DNA from: Prochilodus magdalenae
Taxonomy: Eukaryota; Chordata; Actinopteri; Characiformes; Prochilodontidae
NCBI GenBank assembly: GCA_024036415.1
Contig: JAMWET010001334.1
Span: 62,001-126,000 of the forward strand
Direction: 5' to 3'
Length of the DNA: 64,000 nt
Shown: positions 47,999 to 60,365 of the stretch, in pieces
How positions within the stretch are numbered: the stretch's first letter is position 1
How the letters are laid out: the number at the start of each line of letters is the position of its first letter
Notes under the pieces: generated by a model
The model's input: only the letters and a program-made list of their open reading frames with translations
Database searches by the model: none
Told to the model about the DNA's origin: nothing
Program-made: the position numbers and the translations under genes

Positions 47999-48757
47999 GC
48001 TGTATGGCCCTGCAGGAAGGAAAAAAAAAAACAGGCTCATTATCAGCTTTAAGATTTTTATGAGGGCAGATTGCCCATTTTTTCTGTGCAGTGGCTATGA
48101 ATAAATGATGCTGGAGCAGGCCACAGGACGCAAACTGCAAATTCTTCTCAAATAACACAATTAAATCTACATCAGACCAACACAGAGGATAACAAGGGAG
48201 TAGTTAATGCATTCATATATGTTGATGTCCCCCAACCTCCCAGAACAGGGGAGTATTGGCTGCTTTATGATTACAAATTGCATAATATATTAAATAAGTT
48301 TGATTTCAATTATTTATTTAAGAGATTTAGGCTCCATTTGAAACATTAAACTGCTCTGTTGTGGAAGGAACAGCTCATAACAGGCTGCATGTCCACTTTA
48401 AAGGGTTAACTTGAAACATCCTGCCACCTTGTGGCTTTACAGTCCACGGCAAGGAGAAGCAGAGAACACACTCCTGAACTATTAACACACTAGGCCTGTA
48501 CTTTTTTTGGCAGTTCATCCTGGGTCAGAAAGTCAGGAAATGGTTAACCTATAGATATGATACACTGTATCTTTTTAACCCTTTTCATGTAAGTTAACTT
48601 TTCATGATTTATGCGACATAGAACAGAGCCACGAAAACTGGTTGTGGCATGTTTTATATTCTATATTGTATATTATATATTTTTCCTAGTATAAGGGCAG
48701 TAAAATGTCTGTTTTCAAAAATAGACAAATAGACATTTTTTCACCAGGGCTAGTCAA
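47999..48757. other. No supported gene
   Basis: Unique-looking sequence becoming AT-rich toward the array. No features supported. Confidence 0.4.
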
Positions 48758-48844
48758 AATATTATATATATATGTATATATATATATATGTATATACACA
48801 TATACATATACATATACACATACACATACATATACATATACACA

Positions 48845-48876
<32 letters not shown>

Positions 48877-49029
48877 CATATATACACATACACATATACA
48901 TACATATATACATACACATATACATATACACATACATATACATATATACATATACACATATACATACATATATACACATACACATATACATACATATATA
49001 CATATACATATATACATATACACATATAC

Positions 49030-49092
<63 letters not shown>

Positions 49093-49117
49093 CATACATA
49101 CATAAATATACATATAC

Positions 49118-49178
<61 letters not shown>

Positions 49179-49247
49179 CATATACATATACATATATACA
49201 TATACATATATACATATACATATACATATACATATATACACATACAT

Positions 49248-49284
<37 letters not shown>

Positions 49285-49285
49285 C

Positions 49286-49334
<49 letters not shown>

Positions 49335-49395
49335 CATATACATATACACATACATATACATATACATATACACATACACATACATATACATATAC

Positions 49396-49463
<68 letters not shown>

Positions 49464-49472
49464 GTATATATA
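48758..49472. repeat. About 715-bp (TATACA)n-type compound array
   Basis: Alternating purine-pyrimidine throughout: TATACA hexamers interspersed with TACA, TATATACA and CACATA variants, flanked on both sides by TATATGTATATATA. Open frames of 105-261 codons in every one of the six frames (Tyr/Thr/Ile/His or Met/Tyr/Val/Cys) are artefacts of the repeat and not genes. It may be misassembled or length-variable. Confidence 0.97.
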
Positions 49473-50405
49473 AAATTTAACTTTATCTAAAAAAATATCA
49501 TTACAGATATGTCAACTCTACCTCAGGAAAAAATATGTAATATTGTTTTTAATATGGGTAATCAATAAGATTTCTGTGCAATTTATGCCTGATGCCACAG
49601 GCCCAAAACGCTCACTACAGCACAACTACCGAGATCTGCTTCACTATATATGTTATTAAATGTCTTTTTAAGCATAATCAGCTATAATTTACTTTGACAA
49701 CGCCTACCACACATGTTCATGTCTTACATGGCGGGTCTATAGCTACGTCACATTTGATGTCCACGTCACACTTCATATTTGAATATTGTCTATAAATATC
49801 ATTTGCGGAGTTTTCATTCCACCTCTCTGAATCACCTTTGCAAAACACAATAATACTTAAACAGGGACTGAGTAGCTTTATGATCCAAATTACAGCTCAC
49901 AGAAATAAGTGCAATTAAAAATAATTATATGACAGGATCTTAAACAATGGTGAGCAAATAGGTGGGCTTTCCCCCATATCTACAAAGACAGAGACAGAGA
50001 CAGAGAGAGAGAGGAAAAGAGAGAGAGAGAGGGTGAGAAAGATAATCAAGAGTATATACAGTATGTTATGTAGGCCAACCAAAAATGAGCACACACAAGC
50101 ACCATTTATGCAGAAACAGACTGCCAGAAGCCAAGCTGATCCAGGCCAGAGCAGCGCCCTCTACAGCGTCAGCTGTGCTATTACCCGTGATCCAGCCTGT
50201 CTGTCCCAAACACATGAAACCAACCCTCATTTTTGTTAGGTGTTCAACTCTTTTGATAAGCTCCTCCACCTTCCCTATAAACATACATGCTAACCGCAGT
50301 GACTCTGAACCAGCGGTGTCCCCTATCAGTGCTGACTCTTGAAAGTGAAGCTGCAGTAGTGGGTCACCCTTTAATTGGCTGTTCTGCCTCTCTCTGTGTT
50401 CACAG
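49473..50405. other. No supported gene; (GA)n tract
   Basis: A GAGACA/GAGA tract lies at 49988-50033. Overlapping plus and minus frames at 50066-50563 (85 and 165 codons) are non-repetitive but show no recognisable domain. Confidence 0.35.
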
Positions 50406-50468
50406 GCCCACTTTTCTGTGATGTTGCAGCATCGTCGCTGCAGGCAGATCCTGCACACAGAAAAAAAG
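50406..50468 (+). other. Possible orphan exon
   Basis: A 63-base segment bounded by CTCTCTGTGTTCACAG and AAAAAAG/GTGAGC, both close to consensus splice sites. It has two open frames (AHFSVMLQHRRCRQILHTEK or PLFCDVAASSLQADPAHRKK). No neighbouring exon that would join it was found, so it may be non-coding, alternative, or chance. Confidence 0.25.
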
Positions 50469-53400
50469 GTGAGCCAGTGAAAATGAGGAAAGTGGCCTCT
50501 CTGTACCCTAAGGTGAGGAATAAATTGCAGATGATAACTAGCAGCGCAAGGCACAAACAGCATGAGAAATGGAGAAACGGTTTGAGATTTACTGCCCTTC
50601 TTACATCAGACCCAAATCAAAGCTTTGGCAGGCCATTAAAAGAATTACTTCATGCTTTGGAAAAAAAAGTCTGCCTAATGTCAATTTTAATATCTCACCA
50701 TAAACGTGACAACACATTTGCCCGTTCAAGCAAAGCTATTGTACAGCAATATGCTTGCCAAACACTGAAGTTCAGAATATTTAATAAATATAAAATTAAA
50801 TGATCTATTTAAATCTATTTAAATTCATTTTTTGAGATAAGAAATAAGTAAGTCAAACATTTATAGGGTACTGTAATGGGTTACTTTAAAAAGGTTCATT
50901 GCAATAATAATGATTTACTGGTTCACAAATACCTGGACACCAACAAAGTGATTGGTAATTTAGCTGGCTAGCACGGCATGGTAGTTGAAATGAAACAATG
51001 AAAATGAGACTCAGTGCAAACTAAAATTTAGGATATGTACATCCAAATTGGGTGAACAGTGTAGGAATTACAGCTATTTACTACATAACACCTCATTTTT
51101 AGGTACTCAGAACTAATTTGGCTGCTAAATTGTTCCATGGCCAGGTATGTGTTATTCCTTCATATTTTATTTATTATTAAACAGATAAAACATCTAGCGC
51201 TGATTTCAAATGGGGCAGTTGTATTGGAATCTGTTGGTGTTAGAGGTGACACATCGCCCCCTTTCAGTGCTCCTTCACAAGCTCCGCTCCATGTACATGC
51301 ATTCCCAAGGCGAACAAGACTCTGCTGGCAACCTTGTATTGTTCACTCTTTGTGGCCATAAAAGCCTTCACCAAACCATTCATCATTTCACAAATACCAA
51401 AATAAGATGTCATGCAAAAACAAAGCAACCACCTCATGCCTTTGCACCTCCTGATGAAACTGACATTTTCCTTCTTTTCACCAGCTTCTTGTACAGTTTT
51501 TCTCATTCCACCTTAAACGGTACAGTAGTTCCATGCTGGCACCTCAGTCTACCTGTCCAGCTCCTTGCCTGAAATGTCTAGTTCTACCTTAAATGGTGCA
51601 GCAGTTACATTCAGGTCCAATACATACATCCGACTTCAGCCTCATCAACTCTCTGAGAGCTCTCCACCATTGAAACACCTCACTGAAACACCTTTCTCAG
51701 CCATCTCTCAGTTATAATGTGTGAAGATGATGGAAAACACCTGTGTATAACAGTGTGTAAATGACAAAAGAGTTTTTCCCTTGTGAGGAGAAATAGCAGT
51801 TGGCCAAATACACCTTCCAGGGGGTTGAAATATCTGTTTTAAGGTCAACAATCAGGAGAAATAAAAACCAGAGCAAATACAGAAAGTTTTCCGCATGACA
51901 TAAACCAAAATCACAGAGACCAAATTAAAGTATGCCAAAACAAACAACATTAAAAACATCTTAAAAAGCCTGTACAGAAAATCCAGGGAGTAAAAGCAAT
52001 GGTCCTATGAAGAACCCTAAACACTCGTTTGCTTGACTAATGTGTAAAGAAAACGTTGTTCTCCCATTCATCCCAAACATCCATTACATCAACATCAGCA
52101 TGGCCAGAAGCAAGCAAACCCAAACACAACTGTGTTGGAGTACTCTATTTAATTAATGTGGAAATGATTTCAGTGACGCTGGATCATTTGGATAATTGCA
52201 CACCTGACTCAAAAGTCAACAAGGTCATGGTGAACGCTGTATTGAAAGGAACAAACCCTGCTGTCTTAAGGAACTAAATTGGGGATAAAGATCCAATCAC
52301 AACTCCACAAGCCAACAAATACGAACAGTGGCTCAAAAATATGCTTGGCACTGGATTGTTAGAAACCTTGTTTAAATGAACTGGTAACATGGAAATGGGG
52401 GATTTTTCTCAATGACGCGATTTTCTGTCTCATCATTTCACATTGACTTAAAGCAACGAAGACAAACTTTGGAACGGCTAAAACAATGGCCTGAAATATC
52501 AAGGACAAATCCCTGATGCCCGATGCAGTGCAGAAACCTTGGTAATCTGAAGTCACTCTTTGATATTCATTTAAATGATTGAGGTATTAGTGGATTAAAT
52601 TAGGACAGGCATTTTCTAATCTATTCTGACCTGAGAAAATAACAGGGGGCACAGGGGATAAAACTGTAATTTTCTTGGTATTACTGCCATAATTGGTTTA
52701 GTGAAAGCTGTTATAGGGATTGTTTAAACATAACCAAGACTGCATTACCTGGCCACTATAGGAAGGACACAACAGTGTTTCTAGTCTTTTTCAATTAGCC
52801 AAAACAAAGTAAATACAATTTTTCTAATCATTTTTGAATAAGACCAGTAAAGGTCAGTGTTGGAACCGGCCAGTCTTTATGGAAACATTAAAAATCTAAA
52901 ATGTGGTTAACAGCAAAACTTGCTCTACATTTAAATATGTAAAAAAATTTAATACAGCATTTTCTGCCAAAGCCCTGCTAAACTAAATATATGGGAAAAA
53001 TAAAATAAAAAAACAAACATTAAAGTTTTGTACAGGTCACATTGTGCATTAAACTTACTTTTTTTTTTTTAAATTAATTTACTTGTTTTCACTTTGAACA
53101 AAACATGTCATTTGACTAGGATATGGAAACTTGTCACTGTATATGTTTTAAAAAAGTAGGCATTAAACATGCTTGATTCAAATATGCACAAATCATTTCC
53201 CCATTACATTATTACAGCACATTATATTGCATAGCACCGTTCCTGCCAGAAGTAAACTGAAAGTTATGTAAAATTTTATAACATACTTTATTAATGTCAA
53301 AGTGATGTACACATTTGAACACAGCCAAGCCTAAAGGGCAATGCTTGATTATTTATTATTGAGAGGGAATTTATTTAAGTATTAAAAATGTAAAAAGTTA

Positions 53401-54290
53401 TTACAAAGTAATTACCTTAATACATTTTAGCATTTAGCTCTGATACTTAGTGTGGTGCACAAACAACTCACACCAAACAACCTCTTACAGCATCTGGATG
53501 AGAATAAACATTCATTTGCATTTAATAGTTGTATATAAATTTTACTGCAACGTCCCGGCTATGATCTTACATCCAATGTTTAAAAAAGCTTGATAGTGGA
53601 AATGTTCAATCTGCTGTTTATTTAAGTAGGACCGGAGCATCTGTTCAGCAAATAAATTATGGAATAACATCAATAATTCACATTCAGTATGTTGCTATCA
53701 TAAATGAGGTTTGTGTAGGCAGGCTTAGCTCTACTGACTCATTTCAGATGCAGGGTAATGATCACATACGAGGTGTTTAAGTTTCGTTGTATTACAGTTC
53801 TTCTGTGTATTTGTCTACATTTCCAAATATGCTTCCATTTACTGAGTGGTTCTATATACAGTGGCAGAAGCGATTGAGAACAGTTGTAGCTCTGAATTGT
53901 CTTCATGAACATTAATAATGTCCAAAGGCACATAAACTGTTCATCCAACTTCTCAAATCAAGGGCATTAATATATTAATATGGATTTTGTCCCTACTCCT
54001 CTGGGAAGTTTGTTTACTGGATGTTTGTTGTGTTGCTGTGATGATTTGATTGTGTTCAACTACAAGACCATTAGTAAGGTCAGCTACTGATGTTGTATAA
54101 TTAGATCTGGATCACTATAACTCATCCCAGAGGTATATTTTAAACTTTAAGCATAAATGGCCTAAGCCAGATAGACAGCATAAATATTAGACTGGTCATT
54201 TGACAATTAAAATAAATATCTACAGTATTAGCTAAATACAACTCATAAGTGTATAATTTCCTTGACTTTTCGTATAATTCTAATGATTTA
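50469..54290. other. 3.8 kb with no supported gene
   Basis: AT-rich. A local duplication is visible: CCTTAAACGGTACAGTAGTT at about 51515 and CCTTAAATGGTGCAGCAGTT at about 51588, some 73 bases apart, possibly parts of an interspersed repeat. A T-run at 53061 and A-rich patches occur. No exon evidence. Confidence 0.35.
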
Positions 54291-54292
54291 CA

Positions 54293-54507
54293 TGATATGA
54301 TTTGATATGATATGATATGATATGATATGATATATGATATGATATGATATGATATATGATATATGATATAATATGATATGATATGATATGATATGATATG
54401 ATATGATATGATATGATATGATATGATATATGATATGATATGATATGATATATGATATATGATATAATATGATATGATATGATATGATATGATATGATAT
54501 GATATGA
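54293..54507. repeat. (ATATG)n pentanucleotide satellite with higher-order duplication
   Basis: Mostly perfect ATATG units, broken by ATATATG and ATATAATATG variants. The order of variants from 54331 is repeated from 54427, an offset of 96 bases, so part of the array was duplicated as a block. Poly-Ile-Ser-Tyr-His frames are artefacts. Confidence 0.95.
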
Positions 54508-54520
54508 AGTATTGCAATTT

Positions 54521-55397
54521 TACGTTTCTCACAAACGTCACCCCTCACAATTTTGTAAATATTTAATTAAATCTTTTCATGAGACAACACTGAAGATATG
54601 ACACTTTGATAAACTGTAAAGTAGTCAGTGTTCAGTGTTCAGTTTGTATACCTGGTATAACAGTAAAATGCTGTGCTCCCAATATAACTCCACACACAGC
54701 CATTAATGTCTAAACCACTGGCAATGAAAGTGAGAACACCCCTAAATGAAAATAGACAAATTGTGCCCATTTTCCTTCCTCGGAGTCATGTAACTTGTTA
54801 ACATAGCAACATAGCACCTCATAGCAAATAACTCTCTGAGAATCTGAAAAAAAGAATTGTTGCTCTACATAAAGATGGCCTAAGCTATATGAAGATTGCC
54901 AATACCATGAAACTGGAGCTGAGGGTAAAGCTGCTGGACTGGCCAAGCATGTCTGTAGACCTAAACCCTATTGAGCATCTGGGGGCATCATCAAACGGTA
55001 GGTGGACAAGCACAAGGTCTCTAATGTCCACCAGCTCCATGATGTCGTCATGCAGGAGTTGAAGAGGATTCCAGTGGCAACCTGTGATGCTCTAGTGAAC
55101 TCCATGCCTAGGAGAGTTAAGGCATTACTGGAAAATAATGAAGGCCACACAAAATATTGACACTTTGGGCACGATTTGGCTATTTTCACTTAGGGGTGTG
55201 CTCACTTTCGTTGCCAGTGGTTTAGACATTAATGGCTGTGTGCTGAGTTATTTTGAGGGGACAACAAATTTGCACTGTTATACAAGCTGAACACTGACTA
55301 CCTTACATTGTCATATCTTCAATGTTGTCCCATTTAAGGGTATAATAAAATATTTACAAAAATATGAGGGGTGTACTCACTTTTGTGTGATACTGTA
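54521..55397 (+). mobile_element. Internally deleted Tc1-type transposon with long inverted repeats
   Basis: The left (54521-about 54770) and right (about 55155-55397) ends are reverse complements over roughly 240 bases with substitutions and a small insertion; for example both contain CACAGCCATTAATGTCTAAA. Between them only the end of a transposase is left: LLDWPSMSVDLNPIEHL (the third catalytic segment, about 54930-54980), then a frameshift and HQLHDVVMQELKRIPVATCD to a TGA at 55157-55159. Long inverted repeats of this size are typical of the IR/DR group of fish Tc1 elements. Inserted directly beside the ATATG satellite. Confidence 0.88.
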
Positions 55398-56121
55398 TAT
55401 TATCTACTGACAACTTCACACTTCTGACTTATGTCTGTCTGTTTGTCAAGCAAAAAAAAAAAAAGCGGTAAAAAACCCATATGTTTGTTATGCAAGACAG
55501 GACTATAGACACAATAACTTCACCTCATATTTCAATCACAATAACATATCTCCTCTTCTATGTACACATGAATGTAAGGTTTAGCACCTATACTTTCAAT
55601 ATAATTTCTCCACTTGTTTAAATGAGCTACAAACCAGAAATAATAAATACAACGTTCATGCTACTGGCTCTAGTCAGTAATAGGCGAGTAGAAAGGTCCT
55701 AGTTTGTTATGTTGTGAAACTGGCAGGTCTAGTAAATCATCAAGAAACAGAACATGGCCCTGCCTTGACCATGAAGCTGGCTGCTTTCATATTTTCTTGG
55801 ATGTAGAAGCTTTAATGTGGAGTCTGTCTATGAGATCTGGGCAGACATAAAATCTTGGATAGACAAGCTTTCCACATATGTGCCTTTTTGCAAACCAAAG
55901 TTACAGTGTCCTCGCCACAGGGTCACAGTACAAAGCAGCACAGCAGTGACTCAGCAGAGACGTCGCAGTTTTGTTAGGGCCTGACCAAACCAGACAATCA
56001 CAAAAGCTTCAGGGCTACTGTTACCTTCTACAGCCAAATATTTTATAAAAGCATTAAGCTTGCATATCTGAACTAGGAACAGAGGAGAGATGCAGCAGCT
56101 ACACAAGCCTTTGACTACAAA
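55398..56121. other. No recognised feature
   Basis: An A-run (55450-55463), AT-rich sequence, and short frames only. Confidence 0.4.
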
Positions 56122-56201
56122 TATTTCTCTATCTCTCTCTCGCTTTCTGTCTATCTATCCATCTCTCTCTATCTATCTATCTGTCTGTCTGTCTATCTAT
56201 T
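56122..56201. repeat. Compound CT/(CTAT)n/(CTGT)n microsatellite
   Basis: CT-rich sequence with CTAT and CTGT tetramer blocks. Confidence 0.85.
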
Positions 56202-56879
56202 TGGTAACTACTATGTAATAACTATGTAATTAGTCACATGCTAAAATTAAATGTTTAATGTTATATTTATTTCCAATGAGAGTCTGAAGTCCAACCTCCT
56301 TTTATAAACTCACAACATAATTTAACCCTCTTTTATAACTTTTTTTAAAATACCCACAATATATGGTCACAGTAGGTGTCCTGTCTGAAGACCACATCTG
56401 TCAAGGAAAACGTATGGAAGTGTCCGGACAAAACTTTGCTGGACACTTCTAAAACAGTTCTAAAGCTTTGAGCTCACTACATATAAAAGTCACTCACTAT
56501 ACATTAACATACCGAGGAATTCTGCATTGCGATCAATAGGTCATTATGCCTATGTGTGACTCTCTGCCCACTGGCCAGGACATTCTTTTCCAGCGTTGAC
56601 CACAGCAACTTCACCCTGGAATTTTATAACCTCTTGTTTTTGGAACAATCCACAGTCCGAGTAGGGGTCCACTTTTAGAGATTAAAGACCACCTCTCTTA
56701 GGAACAAGAATACTGCCCGAGATGGTCAGACAAGGGTGAAGGGTTTGTTCTCTGAGTCTGTTTGCGAGACTAAAATCAGTCAAAGTCGTCGTGAGAAGGT
56801 GTTCGCAATTTTGAAGCCCACCGAGCCGACACCCCTCTCCGAGTTATAGTCCAACCTGCAGGATTTTAGGCAAAATGGC

Positions 56880-57612
56880 GACAGTGTAATGGATGGGAGA
56901 CTAAATGGAGCAGTAATGGAAGTGTCATGAGCAAAGTTGTCGGTTTTTACTGAGTCCCACGTCTTAAAGGTAGGTTTAATGCTCGGCTATGATCAGTCCA
57001 GGCTGTTGCGGGGGGTTGCTGGTCTGCGTGTTGAGTGTTAACAACATGCCGTTGTCTCTTTGCTTGGAGTCCTTGGGATGAAGGCTAACAGTGCAGGTTA
57101 ATGCAGACAGAGAGCGAGAGAGAAAGCGAAAAAGAGAGAGAGACACGAGGCGAGGCAGTGCTGGATGTTCAGAGCTTAACAGGGTGAATAATGATGATGT
57201 CGTGGCGTAAAGCAAGAAGAAGTCACGGAACCATTTCACCATTTTCAGCTGTAAATTAGCCTGCTAGTTGAACGCGATATGCTAGCTCGCTGGGGGAAAA
57301 GTTGGGATTTGCTTCTGCTCTGCAAGTCAGCGCACTTACAAGCAAAGGTTTGTCGTGTCTTTTCTCTCCCTCCCCTGGAAGCTGACGCTTTATCTGCTCC
57401 TTTACAAGGCTCCGTGTCAGGATCTAGCCAAAGCATTGTCAATCAGCAGCTATGGCGAGCCCCGTTTCCCCGTGTCAGCAGCACTAGCGGCAGAAGCCCC
57501 AGCCCTGCCTGCCTGTCTCCCCTGCACCCAGCTCGAGCTCAGCTTTGACACTTCAAGGCGCAGACGTGCAGCAGCAGCTCTCTAACAATCATCGTCTCTC
57601 CGTCTCGCGCGC
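56880..57612 (-). promoter_or_regulatory. CpG-enriched block, candidate promoter and first exon of a minus-strand gene
   Basis: CpG is markedly denser here than in the surrounding desert, especially 57240-57612, ending in CTCTCCGTCTCGCGCGCGGA. No transposon is seen inside. Teleost promoters often show only weak CpG islands, so this contrast is suggestive. On the minus strand the block reads as a plausible 5' leader into the ATG at 57242. TATA-like signals were not found. An alternative is a plus-strand promoter, since plus-strand frames are also open at 57279-57585. Confidence 0.35.
56976..57242 (-). CDS. Hypothetical minus-strand ORF, possible N-terminus with signal-like segment
   Basis: An 88-codon frame starting MVKWFRDFFLLYATTSSLFT. 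The ATG has A at -3 and G at +4, a strong initiation context. The first 20-odd residues are basic then hydrophobic, as in a signal peptide or signal anchor. The rest is Ser/Leu/Arg-rich and shaped by a CT-rich tract, so if real the coding part probably ends at a donor within the first 25-60 codons (a GTTAAG stands after codon 21). I do not recognise the protein. It may equally be non-coding leader. Confidence 0.25.
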   Translation of the reverse strand: MVKWFRDFFLLYATTSSLFTLLSSEHPALPRLVSLSLFRFLSRSLSALTCTVSLHPKDSKQRDNGMLLTLNTQTSNPPQQPGLIIAEH

Positions 57613-58340
57613 GGAAGCCTCATCTCATCTCTGCTAGAGCATTTGTAACTGCAAACACAAGCTTCTGCAACTTGATCAGCTCTTTCGGCAATTGCACGAT
57701 CCTCTTGTTGAGCGTTTTTAACAAGTGACACCGTACTTTTACAACCGGCCTGGAAACCTGGAAAAGAAAACAGGCAAAAATAGAACAGGTTTGTACTAGT
57801 CCCACGTGGAGCCTGTCAGGTAAAGCCACATTTAGAGGTTCAGTAGGCCTGCACCAACCTGACTGCAGTACAGCCCCTTCCTCCAGGCCCCACAGGGGGT
57901 CAAAGCCCAGATGGTGCAGCCCTGCAAGGTGCCTTTCGGCCCCGGTACAGATTATAAGCAGAATGCCCTTCTACTTCATTTCTGCCATCCTCATGGTTGT
58001 AGACAAAACCATTATAAGCCCGATGTTTTCTCAGGCTGAGCTACTTGACTGCTGCTGATTTTACGTTTTCATCTAGTGTCTTCTGGTTCATTTCAGGCAG
58101 CGACTTTGTTACCTGTTGGTAAAAGCGTGACTGCAGAACACATGCTAAAATGCTTTGTAGATAGTGTAGAAAAATAAAACTTCTCTGACAAATTCACCGC
58201 ATGGGACTACACCAGTCTTTACACCTCTTAACAATTTTTTTTCTTCTTTCTCTCTTTTTGTTCCTTGTTAAACAATGGCGTGGTAATTTGAAAGCGTGTA
58301 TTTGTGTGCATACCCTCACACTTCCATCACTTCACAGGTT
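57613..58340. other. No supported gene
   Basis: Upstream side of the CpG-rich block if that is a minus-strand promoter. A 69-codon minus-strand frame at 57620-57829 has no recognisable family. Confidence 0.35.
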
Positions 58341-58341
58341 G

Positions 58342-58346
58342 CAGAG

Positions 58347-58383
<37 letters not shown>

Positions 58384-58426
58384 GAAAGAGAGAGAGATAG
58401 AGAGAAAGAGAGAGAGAGAGAGAGAC
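58342..58426. repeat. (GA)n microsatellite with GATA/GAAA interruptions
   Basis: GA dinucleotides with two GATAGAGAAAGA interruptions of identical form, suggesting internal duplication. Confidence 0.95.
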
Positions 58427-60365
58427 CTAATACTTCAGATACACAGAAGTGAAACAATTTCAATGTTTATTGTTATAGCTCTTTAAAAGTATACTGCAAA
58501 ACAAAAATGTGTATTGAATATTGAAATGAATTGCAGCTGTGAAGAGATATACTTTTTTCTCACTGTAGTAGTGTGTAAGGTATTTACAGAATAACTGAGC
58601 AAGACAGTGACAGATGATGGAAAAGCTGGTACTGGACTTCCCAAATCCCCAGAATGGAGAAACCATCATCTAAGCACTGAGGCCCTAAATAACAGGAATA
58701 TATATTCTGCACCTGTTAACGTTAAAATATCAGATCACTATAAAAAAGAGTCTCTGTATATATTTTATCTTATCTAATGCTTAATTCACATCCTGCTCTT
58801 GTCTTCATATTTTATTTGTTTATTCTATTGCTAGTGTCTTAACATATTTTCTTTATTGTTACATGTGACCAGGCAGTTGTTCAAGAATTTTACTGCTTGT
58901 TGTACAACTATGTACATGATAAATAAACCTTGATTTGAAATCATCTGAAAAGTGCAGAGGTGAGTTTGCAGATGTAATATAATAATGATATAATGATAAT
59001 AATAATAGAGTAGTTAGTGTAGAGTTGTTAACGTAGTTAATGTAGTGTGTAGTTATATGGTTAGTCTGATTATAATTATGTAAAATAATAGCTCATTAAA
59101 AGTTGGATTTGTATTGTAATAGCGTGCACCATACGTGGGAGTATATTAATACATGTTTGAAAAATGACTCCGCATATATTGGATGGTGCTTCACTCCGTA
59201 GTACAACAGTGTTACTAAACACACTGCTAAGTCAGCAGTGTATGAGACCTCAAGGTGGTCATTTGAGGCAAATGTGTAATGCTTTCAACCAAGTCCATCA
59301 CTTTATATCAATAAAGAATGCATTTTGTTTGCTGAAAATGAAGGTGATGTAGGAACCACCTTAGCACACATACACAAAGAACTGAAAGTAGCATAAAAGG
59401 CCTGGCAGAGTAATTTATGCTCGCTGACGTGAGGGACAAAATGTTCCCAAAAGTAAAAGCCAGTGTTCCACGTTTGCCTCATATTTGAGTACGCAAAAAA
59501 AGAAAAGACAAAAAACCCTTCTATTTTGAGCTGCAAGCCCTCTCTCCCAGTACATTTTTTAAAGATATAAACAGCAAGTGGATGTAAAAGTCAGTAAATG
59601 CTGCTGGACAGACTTGCCAGAAGCTACAAATAACAGTACAACATAATTTAATTCAGTGAATTAGAAATTTGGAAAGCATTAACCTCTTTGTGTACCCTGA
59701 ATGTTATTGCTATGCTGGCTGACTTCCATACTGCTCTCAAGTCCTCAATTATTTAAAATTTTAATTGATTTTTTCACCGTTTTGTTTTGGCCAACTTATG
59801 GTGTATTAGATAGGGGTGGTGAGGACCTGCACACCTGCAGTTTTATGCAGTTGTATGCCACTATCTTTTGAAATAGTAGTATAGGACAGGGACGCGGATG
59901 GCACCCCCTTTCAAGTCTTGGCTCTTCTTAGTAGTTCTTCTTCATGCTCATAGGCATTTTTTCTTTTCAAGTTTCTCTCAGTAGTTCATTCTTATTTGTA
60001 GGTGTGGCTTATATTGTAATGCCACTTTGTGACAGCTGATGTTATAGGGCTGGACCTGATTATTTGACTATTCAGATAATCTTTGGGTAGATATTCAGTT
60101 TTTGTAAATGTAGACTGGAAACACTCTGGCACTCAGCAGTCATTCTGCCCAATCACTTCTGGTAACACAGCGCTAGACAACATGTGTATCCAGGGTGGCT
60201 GCAGTCAGTGTACCACTGAACACAAGTTAGACCATCTTTGAGAAGCACTGGTTTACCTCTGCATGTACTGTGCTATTACCCAGAAGCCCGTTGCTAAGAA
60301 AGGTTAGCAGGACTGGTAGATGGGGTGAAGTCACGCTGTGAGTGCTGCAGCAATCTACAAGGAAA
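58427..60365. other. No supported gene
   Basis: TGTACATGATAAATAAACCT TGATTTGA near 58910-58940 looks like a retroelement or transcript 3' tail. TTTGAGGCAAATGTGTAATG at about 59260 recurs at about 60397. No coding evidence. Confidence 0.35.

Noticed and set aside
48686..49490. Long open frames of 105-261 codons on both strands
   Set aside because: Pure translation of the TATACA-type array; residues limited to Tyr/Ile/Thr/His or Met/Tyr/Val/Cys.
50066..50803. Overlapping 165-codon minus and 142-codon plus frames
   Set aside because: Both non-repetitive, but neither has a recognisable family or codon pattern. Kept only as context for the possible 63-base exon.
54140..54548. Ile-Ser-Tyr-His repeat protein frame of 133 codons
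   Set aside because: Artefact of the ATATG satellite.
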